From: CAZTTG01 sp964615935
Lineage (GTDB): Bacteria > Planctomycetota > UBA1135 > GCA-002686595
DNA length: 60,198 bases
Assembly (NCBI GenBank): GCA_964615935.1
Contig: CAZTTG010000033.1
Span: 1 to 60,198 of the forward strand
Reading direction: 5' to 3'
The notes beneath the pieces were generated by a model. That model ran no database searches and was not told the origin of the DNA. It saw nothing but the letters and a program-made list of their open reading frames with translations. The position numbers and the translations under genes are program-made. Shown one piece after another: positions 53,783 through 60,198 of the stretch. Position 1 is the first letter of the stretch, and the number at the start of each line of letters is the position of its first letter.

Positions 53783-56613
53783 GCGATACGAAGACCATTC
53801 TGGAGGCCTTCTTCGGCAGCGGGGGAGGGACGGTCGTCTACAAGGCCTACCGACCCCGGCGCGGGGACGACATCCACGCGCTGGTGGAGCTGGGACGCGC
53901 GCTCCCCTGGAACGTCGACTTCCAGCCGATGTCACCCGGCTTCAGCCTGCTGGCCGACCTGCGCGGGTGGCTGCAGCAGACCCTCGTCCCGGAGCGGCGC
54001 GTCGAATGGACCGATGAGGTCCGGGCGGGTTCCGAGCTCGAGCTGAGGCACATCCTCAGCCAGGTCCTGCCCCCCTCGCGCTTCTCGGCCGACCAGAGCG
54101 TCGAGGAGCTCCTGGCGGGCTTCGGGGGCGACCCCGAGGTCCTGCGCGCCATCCTGCTGGACATGGTCGCGACCACGGTCTTCAGCCCGGACGATCCCTA
54201 CCGGACCGACCTGCCCCTGCCCGACGACGTTCCCATCCTGGTCGTCGGTCGCCCCGAGCACTTCCTCTCGTACAAGCTCGACGGGGAGGACGGGCCGCTC
54301 TCGGACTTCTCGCGCGTCCTCCAGGAGGCGGGCTACCCCAACCGCTTCGAGTTCATGAGCTACGACGCCGACACCCTGGGCAAGCGGGACGTCGCCGACC
54401 GGCAGACGGCGCGGATCTGGCCCTTCGCCGGCCGCAGCAAGGTCCGCACGCCCTCGGGGATCGAGGTGGTCGACGAGGACGTCGGCTTCCTGTTCGCCGG
54501 CCGCACCGCGCAGGGCCAGCCGATCATGGTGGCCACCGGCTCGAGCGCCCTGGGGACCCACGCCGCCGTCCGGCTGCTCGTGCAGCAGCGGTCGGTCCTG
54601 GCGCCGGTGATCCGCGAGCTCGCCGAACCCGCCTCGCGCCGGCGGGTCGACATCGGTTTCCGGTGCACTCTCCGGCAGCTCCCGAACACGCGGCCCTACC
54701 CTCTCGCGTGCCCGGCCGACTGCCTGCGCATCGACTTCATCAATCAGGACGACCTGGTCGGCTACGACTGGGCCCGGGAGGCCAGCGCCAGCTTCCACCC
54801 CGTCACCAGCCTCTGGAAAGGCCCGGACGCCGAGGGAGGCGAGCTGAGCCGGGTCGAGTGCCCCGACGAGTGCCTCGAGTGGAAGGTCGCGGGGCCTCGC
54901 CGGATCGGCGTGGGGAGCGAGGCGAGCCGGCTCGTGCGGGTGGAGGTGTCGGGCGAGGCCTGGCAGATCGACGACAAGCGCCGGATCTTCGCGAGCCAGC
55001 CCCTGGCCGGGATCCTGCGCTCGATCTACGAGGAGCTGCGGGCCGACCGGCAGGACTGGGCCGTCCGCCTGGAGGGCGTGGAGTTCGGCTCCAAAGGGGT
55101 CAAGGCGGACTTCTCCTTCGAGACCTTCCGTCCGGTCCTGCTCCTCGGTCCCACCGGCGCCGGCAAGGAGCTCCTAGCCCTGTTCATCGCGCGCGGCTGG
55201 AGGGGAGCCCGCCTGCACGCCAACGACATCCGGACCGCGCTCGGCAATCAGAAGAGGCTCGTCCAGGACTGGATCAGGGGCGTTCCCCGGATGGAGGAGT
55301 CCCTGCTGACCTTCAACGCCATGGCCTTCCCCTCGGGCGTGCGCGACGCGGCGCTCTTCGGGGCCGAGGAGGGGTCCTTCACCGATGCCGTCGAGCGCCC
55401 CGGCGTGTTCCTGGCCGCGGGCACCGGCATCCTCTTCCTGGACGAGCTCCTGGAGCTGCCGCTCGAGGAGCAGGCCCGCCTGCTGGTGGCCCTGCAGCAG
55501 GGGCGGGTGGCGCCCCTCGGCTCGCGCGGCGAGGCCCACTTCTACTTCTGCCGGATCGTGGCGGCCACCAACAAGGTGCCGACCCCCGAGGAGCTGCGCG
55601 AGGCGATCCGGAAGGGCCACATCCGCGAGGACCTGGCGGCGCGCTTCACCGAATCCTACCGGGTGCCGGCGCTGAGCGAGCGCTCCCTCGAGGTCCTCCC
55701 CATCTTGATCGAGCTCCTGCGCGAGGGCCGCGCGCCGGGGGCGCCCCGGCTCCACCTGCGCATCTCCGATCCCGCCTTCCAGGCGCTGGTGACCTACGGT
55801 TTCCCCGGGGGAGTCCGCGACCTGAAGCGGCTCGCGGACACACTGCCGGCGGAGCTGGTGCAGTCCTTCCGGCGCTCGTGGTCCGTGGTCGAGGCGGAGG
55901 AGGAGGACGCCACCCTCGACGCCCACGCCATCCGGCTCCAGCACCTCGCGGCCCTGGACCCCTCGAACCTGGGCCGGCGCCCGCGGGCCGGGGACTGCCC
56001 CTGGAAGAACCCCAAGGAGCACAACTTCTACGAGTTCACCGTCGGGGAGCCCTCGATCTGCCACGACCCGGCCGAGCTGGGGCCCAGCCGGGAGGTGCTC
56101 ATCCCGGCAGCCACCTCGCGGCTCGATGAGCGGGGACTGGAGCGCTTCCTGGAGTGGGTGCGCGGCAAGCGGGCGGAGCTCGGGGTGGTGAACTCCCGGG
56201 CCCATGTGATCTTCACCCCCCGGGTCCGCCGGATCGAGGACTTCGCGGCCTTCCTGAACCTGCCCGAGCTGGAGCCGATCCTGATCGGCGCGGAGGGCGT
56301 CTACCGCGAGATCCACGGCAACCGGGACCTCGCCGCCCCGCGAGAGGGCGGGCACCTGGTCAACAAGGCCCGCATCGGGGCCTGGAGCCGGGACGGGCGC
56401 TTTGCCGAGATCCGACCCCTCCTCCCCCTCGGGCCCATCCCCATGAGCGAGGACGGCATCAACCAGCGCTACGTCGAGGTCTTCGGGGCCCGCATGGAGG
56501 AGCTGTGCCCCGGGCGCAAGGGGCCGTGGCTCCCGCTCCTCAACCTGCTGCGGGGGCAGTGGCACGAGAAGCGCCGCCCGCGCTCCTACGACTTCGAGGA
56601 GCAGACCGCATAG
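53779..56613 (+). CDS. sigma-54-type AAA+ ATPase with novel flanking domains
   Basis: The product has 944 residues. The AAA+ core (about residues 435-690) has Walker A GPTGAGKE (Lys463), Walker B LFLDELLE (Asp555, Glu556) and CRIVAATNK, as in bacterial enhancer-binding proteins. The sigma-54 contact loop GAFTGA is replaced by GSFTDA (residues 532-537), and there is no C-terminal DNA-binding helix-turn-helix, so transcription activation is doubtful. The N-terminal 430 residues (VPILVVGRPEHFLSYKLDG, GFLFAGRTAQGQPIMVATG) and the C-terminal 220 residues (WKNPKEHNFYEFTVGEPS) are not recognised. Its ATG overlaps the ligase 2 stop, so it belongs to the operon, perhaps as a remodeller. Confidence 0.75.
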   Translation: MSDTKTILEAFFGSGGGTVVYKAYRPRRGDDIHALVELGRALPWNVDFQPMSPGFSLLADLRGWLQQTLVPERRVEWTDEVRAGSELELRHILSQVLPPSRFSADQSVEELLAGFGGDPEVLRAILLDMVATTVFSPDDPYRTDLPLPDDVPILVVGRPEHFLSYKLDGEDGPLSDFSRVLQEAGYPNRFEFMSYDADTLGKRDVADRQTARIWPFAGRSKVRTPSGIEVVDEDVGFLFAGRTAQGQPIMVATGSSALGTHAAVRLLVQQRSVLAPVIRELAEPASRRRVDIGFRCTLRQLPNTRPYPLACPADCLRIDFINQDDLVGYDWAREASASFHPVTSLWKGPDAEGGELSRVECPDECLEWKVAGPRRIGVGSEASRLVRVEVSGEAWQIDDKRRIFASQPLAGILRSIYEELRADRQDWAVRLEGVEFGSKGVKADFSFETFRPVLLLGPTGAGKELLALFIARGWRGARLHANDIRTALGNQKRLVQDWIRGVPRMEESLLTFNAMAFPSGVRDAALFGAEEGSFTDAVERPGVFLAAGTGILFLDELLELPLEEQARLLVALQQGRVAPLGSRGEAHFYFCRIVAATNKVPTPEELREAIRKGHIREDLAARFTESYRVPALSERSLEVLPILIELLREGRAPGAPRLHLRISDPAFQALVTYGFPGGVRDLKRLADTLPAELVQSFRRSWSVVEAEEEDATLDAHAIRLQHLAALDPSNLGRRPRAGDCPWKNPKEHNFYEFTVGEPSICHDPAELGPSREVLIPAATSRLDERGLERFLEWVRGKRAELGVVNSRAHVIFTPRVRRIEDFAAFLNLPELEPILIGAEGVYREIHGNRDLAAPREGGHLVNKARIGAWSRDGRFAEIRPLLPLGPIPMSEDGINQRYVEVFGARMEELCPGRKGPWLPLLNLLRGQWHEKRRPRSYDFEEQTA

Positions 56614-56657
56614 AGGGTTCCGCCCCGCCCCTGCATTCGCTATGAAGGGCGCCCCCG

Positions 56658-56692
56658 CCGTCCGGGGAAGCTCGACAGGGCCCCCCGGACGG
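56658..56692 (+). terminator. hairpin at the end of the tagging operon
   Basis: CCGTCCGGGG (56658-56667) pairs perfectly with CCCCGGACGG (56683-56692), with a 15-base loop, 44 bases after the last stop codon. No T-run follows. It probably marks the operon end. Confidence 0.45.
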
Positions 56693-56729
56693 CCGATTCG
56701 TCCCCCACCCCCAGCACGGAGGGAGCCCC

Positions 56730-57140
56730 ATGGAGCTGGTCAAGGAAATCACCGTCTTCCTCGAGAACCACCCCGGGATCATGGCCCGGGTCGTCGGCAC
56801 CCTGGCCGAGCGCAACGTCAACATCCGGGGCTTCACCCTCAACAACTACCTGGACCACGGGGCCCTGCGGCTGATCGTGGACGACCCCACCAGCGCCCTC
56901 CACGTCCTGGGCGAGCACAACCTGCTGGCCATCGAGAACTACCTGATCACCCTGCAGCTCAAGAACGAGCCCGGGGCCCTGACCCGGCTGGCCGAGGCCC
57001 TCGCCGAGGCGGAGATCAACATCGAGTACGCCTACGGCAGCGCCGGCGCGCTGACCGACGAGCTGGCCACGCTCTACATCCGGGTCTCCGACGACGAGAA
57101 GGCCATGGAGGTCTTCCGCAAGCTGGGGGGGACGGCCTAA
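56730..57140 (+). CDS. tandem ACT-domain protein
   Basis: The product has 136 residues with two ACT repeats. The first begins KEITVFLENHPGIMARVVGTLAERNVNIRGF and the second ITLQLKNEPGALTRLAEALAEAEINIEYAY; both are the beta-alpha-beta-beta-alpha-beta type that binds amino acids. Such small proteins regulate amino-acid metabolism or act as sensors; the ligand is not assignable. The strong GGAGGGAG site precedes the ATG. It lies 116 bases after the tagging operon, behind a hairpin, and is likely a separate unit. Confidence 0.9.
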   Translation: MELVKEITVFLENHPGIMARVVGTLAERNVNIRGFTLNNYLDHGALRLIVDDPTSALHVLGEHNLLAIENYLITLQLKNEPGALTRLAEALAEAEINIEYAYGSAGALTDELATLYIRVSDDEKAMEVFRKLGGTA

Positions 57141-57214
57141 GCCGCGCGCGGGAGGCGACTTGCGCCCGCCGGCGGGCCCGAGGGCCGGTCGCGCGCCCGA
57201 TCGGTTCGGCATTT

Positions 57215-57222
57215 GTTAGGGT
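57215..57222 (+). promoter_or_regulatory. -10-like box GTTAGGGT next to a start codon
   Basis: GTTAGGGT ends seven bases before the GTG start of the DNA polymerase gene; the transcript would be nearly leaderless. It fits TANNNT but not the stricter GCTAN(G/C)CT. Confidence 0.3.
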
Positions 57223-57228
57223 AAGGGC

Positions 57229-58599
57229 GTGGCCCCGCCCTCCGCCCCCCGGCACCGCGACCTGGACCTCCCTCCCGGGACACGGCGCATCCTGCACCTG
57301 GACGTCGACGCCTTCCTGGCCTCGGTGGAGCAGGCCCTGCACCCCGAGCTCGCCGGCCGGCCGGTGATCGTGGGCGGCATGCCGGACGAGCGCAACCTGG
57401 TCATGGCCTGCTCCTACGAGGCGCGCGCCTTCGGTGTGCGCTCGGGCATGCGCCTGGCCGAGGCGGCGCGGCGCTGCCCGGAGGCGGTCTTCCGCCGCGG
57501 CGACTCCCAGGCGGCCAACCGGCTGCGCGAGGGGGTGGCGCGGATTCTGCTCGGCTTCTCCCCCCGGGTCGAGGTGTCCTCCATCGACGACTTCTTCGTG
57601 GACCTCACCGGTACGACGCGCCTGGCGGGCGCGGCCTGCGACGCGGCGGTCCGCATGCGCGAGGCCATCCGCGAGGAGGTGCGCCTGCCGGTGACCGTCG
57701 GCATCGGCACCAACCGCACCCTGGCGCGGCTGGCGGGCAAGCTCGGCAAGCCCGGGGGGGTGGCCGAGATCCTGCCCGGCTGCGAGGAGGCCTTCCTGGC
57801 GCACCTGCCGGTCCGCGAGCTGCCCGGCGTGGGTCACTCCATCGGCCGCCTGCTGGAGCGCTTCTCCATCCGCACCGTCGGGGAGCTGCGGCTGGTCTCG
57901 CGCGAGGTCCTCTGGGCGAGCTTCGGGCGCCCGGGCCTCCTGCTCCACGAGCGCGCGCGCGGGATCGACCCCGAGCCGGTGGAGGCGACCCGCGTCGAGG
58001 GCCCCGACGGCGAGCTGGTCGCGCGCGCGCCGCGCTCGATCCAGCGCGACAGCACCTTCGAGCCCGAGGAGGGGCGGCGCGAGATCGTCGAGGCCATGCT
58101 CTCCTACGTGGTCGAGCGCGCCGCCGACGCCCTGCGCCGGCACCGCCTGGTGGCCAGCTCGCTGGAGGTGCGCCTGGTCTACGTGGACGCGCGCACGCCG
58201 GCCCAGCGGCGCGCCCAGCCCGACCGCCGCCCGAGCTACGCGCGGCGCCGGACCCTCTCCGCCCCCTGCGACGCCACCGACGAGCTCTGGCGCCGCGCCC
58301 GCGCGATGCTGCGCGAGCTTCCCCGCCGCCGGGCCCTGGTCAAGCGGGTGGGCGTGGCCCTCACGAGGCTCGCGCCCGCGGACGGGTGGCAGGGGAGGCT
58401 CTTCAGCGAGGAGGTGGGCTCGGACGCGCACGGGAGGAGCCGCGCGGATCGCCAGCGCATCCTGGACCGGGTGCTGGACGGGCTGCGGGAGCGGCACGGA
58501 TTCGGGCGCCTGATCCGCGGGTCGAGCTTCCCGCTGGTGCGCACGCACCCGCTGGGCGCCGACGGGTTTCGGCTGCGCACGCCTTCGTTGAATCAGTGA
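57229..58599 (+). CDS. dinB: Y-family DNA polymerase (Pol IV-like) with altered catalytic residue
   Basis: The product has 456 residues. The palm motif HLDVDAFLASVEQ supplies the first catalytic Asp (Asp25), and YEARAFGVRSGM is the usual nucleotide loop. The second catalytic motif reads SSIDDFFVDL (Asp120-Asp121), where most Pol IV enzymes have S-I-D-E; the Glu is replaced by Asp. Thumb helix-hairpin-helix (LPGVGHSIGRLLERF) and little-finger domains follow to about residue 390. It copies damaged DNA and may be mutagenic. The start is GTG, with a nearby -10-like box. Its 3' end overlaps that of the convergent downstream gene by seven bases. Confidence 0.88.
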   Translation: MAPPSAPRHRDLDLPPGTRRILHLDVDAFLASVEQALHPELAGRPVIVGGMPDERNLVMACSYEARAFGVRSGMRLAEAARRCPEAVFRRGDSQAANRLREGVARILLGFSPRVEVSSIDDFFVDLTGTTRLAGAACDAAVRMREAIREEVRLPVTVGIGTNRTLARLAGKLGKPGGVAEILPGCEEAFLAHLPVRELPGVGHSIGRLLERFSIRTVGELRLVSREVLWASFGRPGLLLHERARGIDPEPVEATRVEGPDGELVARAPRSIQRDSTFEPEEGRREIVEAMLSYVVERAADALRRHRLVASSLEVRLVYVDARTPAQRRAQPDRRPSYARRRTLSAPCDATDELWRRARAMLRELPRRRALVKRVGVALTRLAPADGWQGRLFSEEVGSDAHGRSRADRQRILDRVLDGLRERHGFGRLIRGSSFPLVRTHPLGADGFRLRTPSLNQ

Positions 58600-59813
58600 G
58601 GCGGCGAGCCCCGCAGGGAGAGGCGGAAGCCCGAGGGCTCGAGCGCGATCGAGGCCAGAACCCCGGGGCGGTCCAGGATCCGCTGGACTCCTCGCCAGTG
58701 CTCGGGGGTTCCCGCGAGCGCGTCCTGCAGGATCACCGCCGGGGACGGGCTCAGGTGGGCCGAAGCCGATTTCGGATCGAACCAGAGCGCCGCGTCCGCC
58801 CCCTCGAACGGGGAATCGACGAGGACCCGGAAGTCGGCGCGATCCGTGAGGCGGGAGTGCGGGTCCGGGTCCGTGGGCTCGAGGCTGCGGACCAGCACGT
58901 CCTCCACCATCTTGTAGGAGTTGGAGATCAGGTACACCTCGCCGGCCGTCCCGGTGGCGATGTGACCCGTTCCGGGGATCAGGGGATTCCAGAACTCCCA
59001 CACCTGGAAACCGCCTGCGATCTCGTTGCGAAAGACCCCGCGCTCGCCCTGGTGGGGGCTCTTCAGCCCGAACCGATCGTAGTGGCAGTGAACCAGGTTG
59101 TGGTGCCGATCGACCCCATCCACGGCCTGCTCCGACTCGCTGTCCAGCCAGAGGATCACCGCCCAGGCCTGGACCTCGCGGCCGTCGTGGGGCGGGTCCA
59201 TCTCTTCGACGTACTCGTAGTCGTTCGCGCGAGCTGCAAGGGCCACGCGGCCCCGGAACAGCTCCGAGAGCTCCTTCAGGAGCTGCGCTGCGTCCCGGTA
59301 CTCACCGGTCGATCGCAGGAACTCGTCGATGGGCATGGGCAGGCTCGACTCGAGGGCATGAAGGGCGGGACCCAGCAGCACCTCCAGCTCCCCCTCGGCC
59401 ACCAGGAGCAGGTGCGCGTCCTCCGGAATCAGCGAGGCGGCTTCCGGGAAGGCGCCGCGGTCGAGGCCGCCGGCGGCATCCGGCCGCGGCGCGGCGGCCC
59501 GATCCGGGGACAGCCTGCCTCGCAGCTCGGCCAGCGGATCGCCGTCGATCGGCGTGCGAACGACCAGCTCGTCAAGGGCATCCATCGGCAGCAGCCGCGC
59601 CAGCATGCGCGTCCAGAAGCCGTGGGGCTCCGCCGCCGGCCAGCGGTCGGCCGACGTGGCCCTTCCCTTCCAGGCGGATACGTCGACGCGGATCTCGGTG
59701 AGCTCGCCCCTCTCCTGGGCGATCGCCGCCGGTCCGGGCGGCATGTGCGCGGCGAGCGCCGCGGAGCAGATCGCGATGGCGATCGCGGAAGGCCGAGCCG
59801 TCATCCAATTCAT
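58593..59813 (-). CDS. secreted hypothetical protein
   Basis: The product has 406 residues that I do not recognise. The N-terminus (MNWMTARPSAIAIAICSAALAAH) is a Sec signal with a predicted cleavage around residues 25-33. The mature part is acidic and mixed alpha/beta with no catalytic motif seen (SLIPEDAHLLLVAEGELEVLL, GEVYLISNSYKMVEDVLV, ADAALWFDPKSASAHL). Its segments resemble the DUF3352-like proteins of planctomycetes, a weak impression. The start ATG at 59813 was chosen for GGGAGGGAG just upstream; a longer frame starting at 59912 would add no signal. An AT-rich patch 100 bases upstream could hold its promoter. Confidence 0.65.
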   Translation of the reverse strand: MNWMTARPSAIAIAICSAALAAHMPPGPAAIAQERGELTEIRVDVSAWKGRATSADRWPAAEPHGFWTRMLARLLPMDALDELVVRTPIDGDPLAELRGRLSPDRAAAPRPDAAGGLDRGAFPEAASLIPEDAHLLLVAEGELEVLLGPALHALESSLPMPIDEFLRSTGEYRDAAQLLKELSELFRGRVALAARANDYEYVEEMDPPHDGREVQAWAVILWLDSESEQAVDGVDRHHNLVHCHYDRFGLKSPHQGERGVFRNEIAGGFQVWEFWNPLIPGTGHIATGTAGEVYLISNSYKMVEDVLVRSLEPTDPDPHSRLTDRADFRVLVDSPFEGADAALWFDPKSASAHLSPSPAVILQDALAGTPEHWRGVQRILDRPGVLASIALEPSGFRLSLRGSPPH

Positions 59814-59918
59814 GGTCTCCCTCCCATGCGAGTGGGCCGGATGGAGCGGGTCAATCCGAGCTATGCGGTCCGACGCACGAGCCGCGACGGGTCCGTCAGG
59901 GAAGATCGCCATTACGCA

Positions 59919-59924
59919 TATATT
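59919..59924. promoter_or_regulatory. AT-rich -10-like patch (TATATT)
   Basis: TATATT reads rightwards at 59919-59924 and TAATAT reads leftwards at 59920-59925, in a small AT-rich island of otherwise very GC-rich DNA. It could drive a transcript over the hairpin cluster to the right or the secreted-protein gene to the left. No good -35 element is seen on either side. Confidence 0.35.
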
Positions 59925-59950
59925 ACGGTGAGGCCTGAAGGCGGGCGCGA

Positions 59951-60101
59951 CCAGCGGGCCGCGCTGGGCCTGGTGGCTCCCACCATGGACGAGCCCTCAC
60001 GCTGGGCCAGGGACCTGCACGCGCGGCACACTTGCCGCGCCGGCGCCGAGTGGCGCCGTAACGCCACGCTCGGTGCGCGCAGCGCACCGAGCATGTGGCG
60101 T
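59951..60101 (+). ncRNA. five-hairpin cluster, candidate structured RNA or palindromic repeat
   Basis: Five perfect hairpins follow each other: 59951-59967 (CCAGCG stem), 59971-59985 (TGGTGG), 60021-60040 (GCGCGGCA, loop CACT), 60041-60058 (CGGCGCC, loop GAGT) and 60061-60101 (ACGCCAC plus an 11-bp inner stem, with a two-base bulge and GCA loop). No supported gene overlaps this cluster. Stacked stems of this kind suggest a folded RNA or a compound REP-type element. The remaining 97 bases to the window edge show nothing I can assign, and a further gene may start beyond it. Orientation is assumed from the promoter-like patch at 59919. Confidence 0.35.
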
Positions 60102-60198
60102 GATCATCGGTCGAACCGTCCGACGCCGTAGTTGCGCAGGCCATGCCTCACGGCAGCAGGAATCGCTCGTGGGGGCAGGAACCCCGTGGGCGTCCCGG

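Noticed and set aside
59912..60094. 60-residue minus-strand open frame at the right end
   Set aside because: It coincides with the hairpin cluster and its translation is Arg/Pro/Ala-rich, more consistent with a repeat than with a protein.

Overview
The window is GC-rich (about 70%, judged by eye), densely coding, and contains one run of ten N at 11837-11846, so it is probably a metagenome scaffold. The organism is most likely a planctomycete or a relative. This inference rests on three EutN/CcmL-type microcompartment vertex proteins next to a class II aldolase, several sulfatase-family genes, a Ser/Thr kinase, a TPR gluzincin protease and a TMTC-like membrane TPR protein. No rRNA, tRNA, phage, transposase or CRISPR array was seen.

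Left part (0.1-23.3 kb). A protease and a protein kinase on the minus strand lie opposite a parvulin-type chaperone/isomerase. Three BMC vertex proteins and a class II aldolase follow, then a lipoprotein hydrolase and a B12-binding radical SAM protein with a STAS-like tail. Next come glucose-6-phosphate isomerase with a tandem universal stress protein, a YugP-like membrane protease, the assembly gap, a MerR regulator, a large carboxypeptidase-regulatory-repeat protein, a SprT-like protein, a BY-kinase-like ATPase and a three-gene acyl-CoA carboxylase.

Middle part (23.5-42.8 kb). Two adjacent sulfatases differ at the formylglycine position (Ser versus Cys). They are followed by endonuclease III, a LysR regulator, an AsmA-like giant, YqgE/AlgH, a TrmA/RlmD-type RNA methyltransferase, two multi-pass glycosyltransferase-like proteins, and a beta-oxidation pair (thiolase plus a dehydrogenase-hydratase fusion in HAD-ECH order). 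The part ends with a Thr-type sulfatase-like lipoprotein and TrmL.

The main discovery is the operon at 43.9-56.6 kb, with a small winged-helix-like gene divergent from it. Eleven co-directional, tightly packed or overlapping genes combine two protein-tagging systems usually found apart. One half is ubiquitin-like: an E1 (ThiF fold), an E2-like protein, a beta-grasp Ubl and a JAB/JAMM peptidase, plus an FHA-like/zinc-ribbon protein and a possible YbjN-like chaperone. The other half is pupylation-like: a Mpa/ARC-like AAA+ ATPase, two glutamine-synthetase-fold PafA/Dop-type ligases flanking a 66-residue Pup-like protein ending in Gly-Gly-Glu, and a large sigma-54-type AAA+ protein with novel flanking domains. 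No 20S proteasome genes are present and the ATPase lacks a proteasome-docking tail. Strong hairpins lie in the coding tails just before the Ubl gene and before the last AAA+ gene.

Right end (56.7-60.2 kb). A tandem ACT-domain protein is followed by a Y-family DNA polymerase with an Asp in place of the usual catalytic Glu, a secreted hypothetical protein, and a string of five consecutive perfect hairpins preceded by an AT-rich promoter-like patch. This string may be a structured RNA or a palindromic repeat. Many genes carry a GCTAN(G/C)CT-like -10 box, sometimes so close to the start codon that leaderless transcripts are likely.
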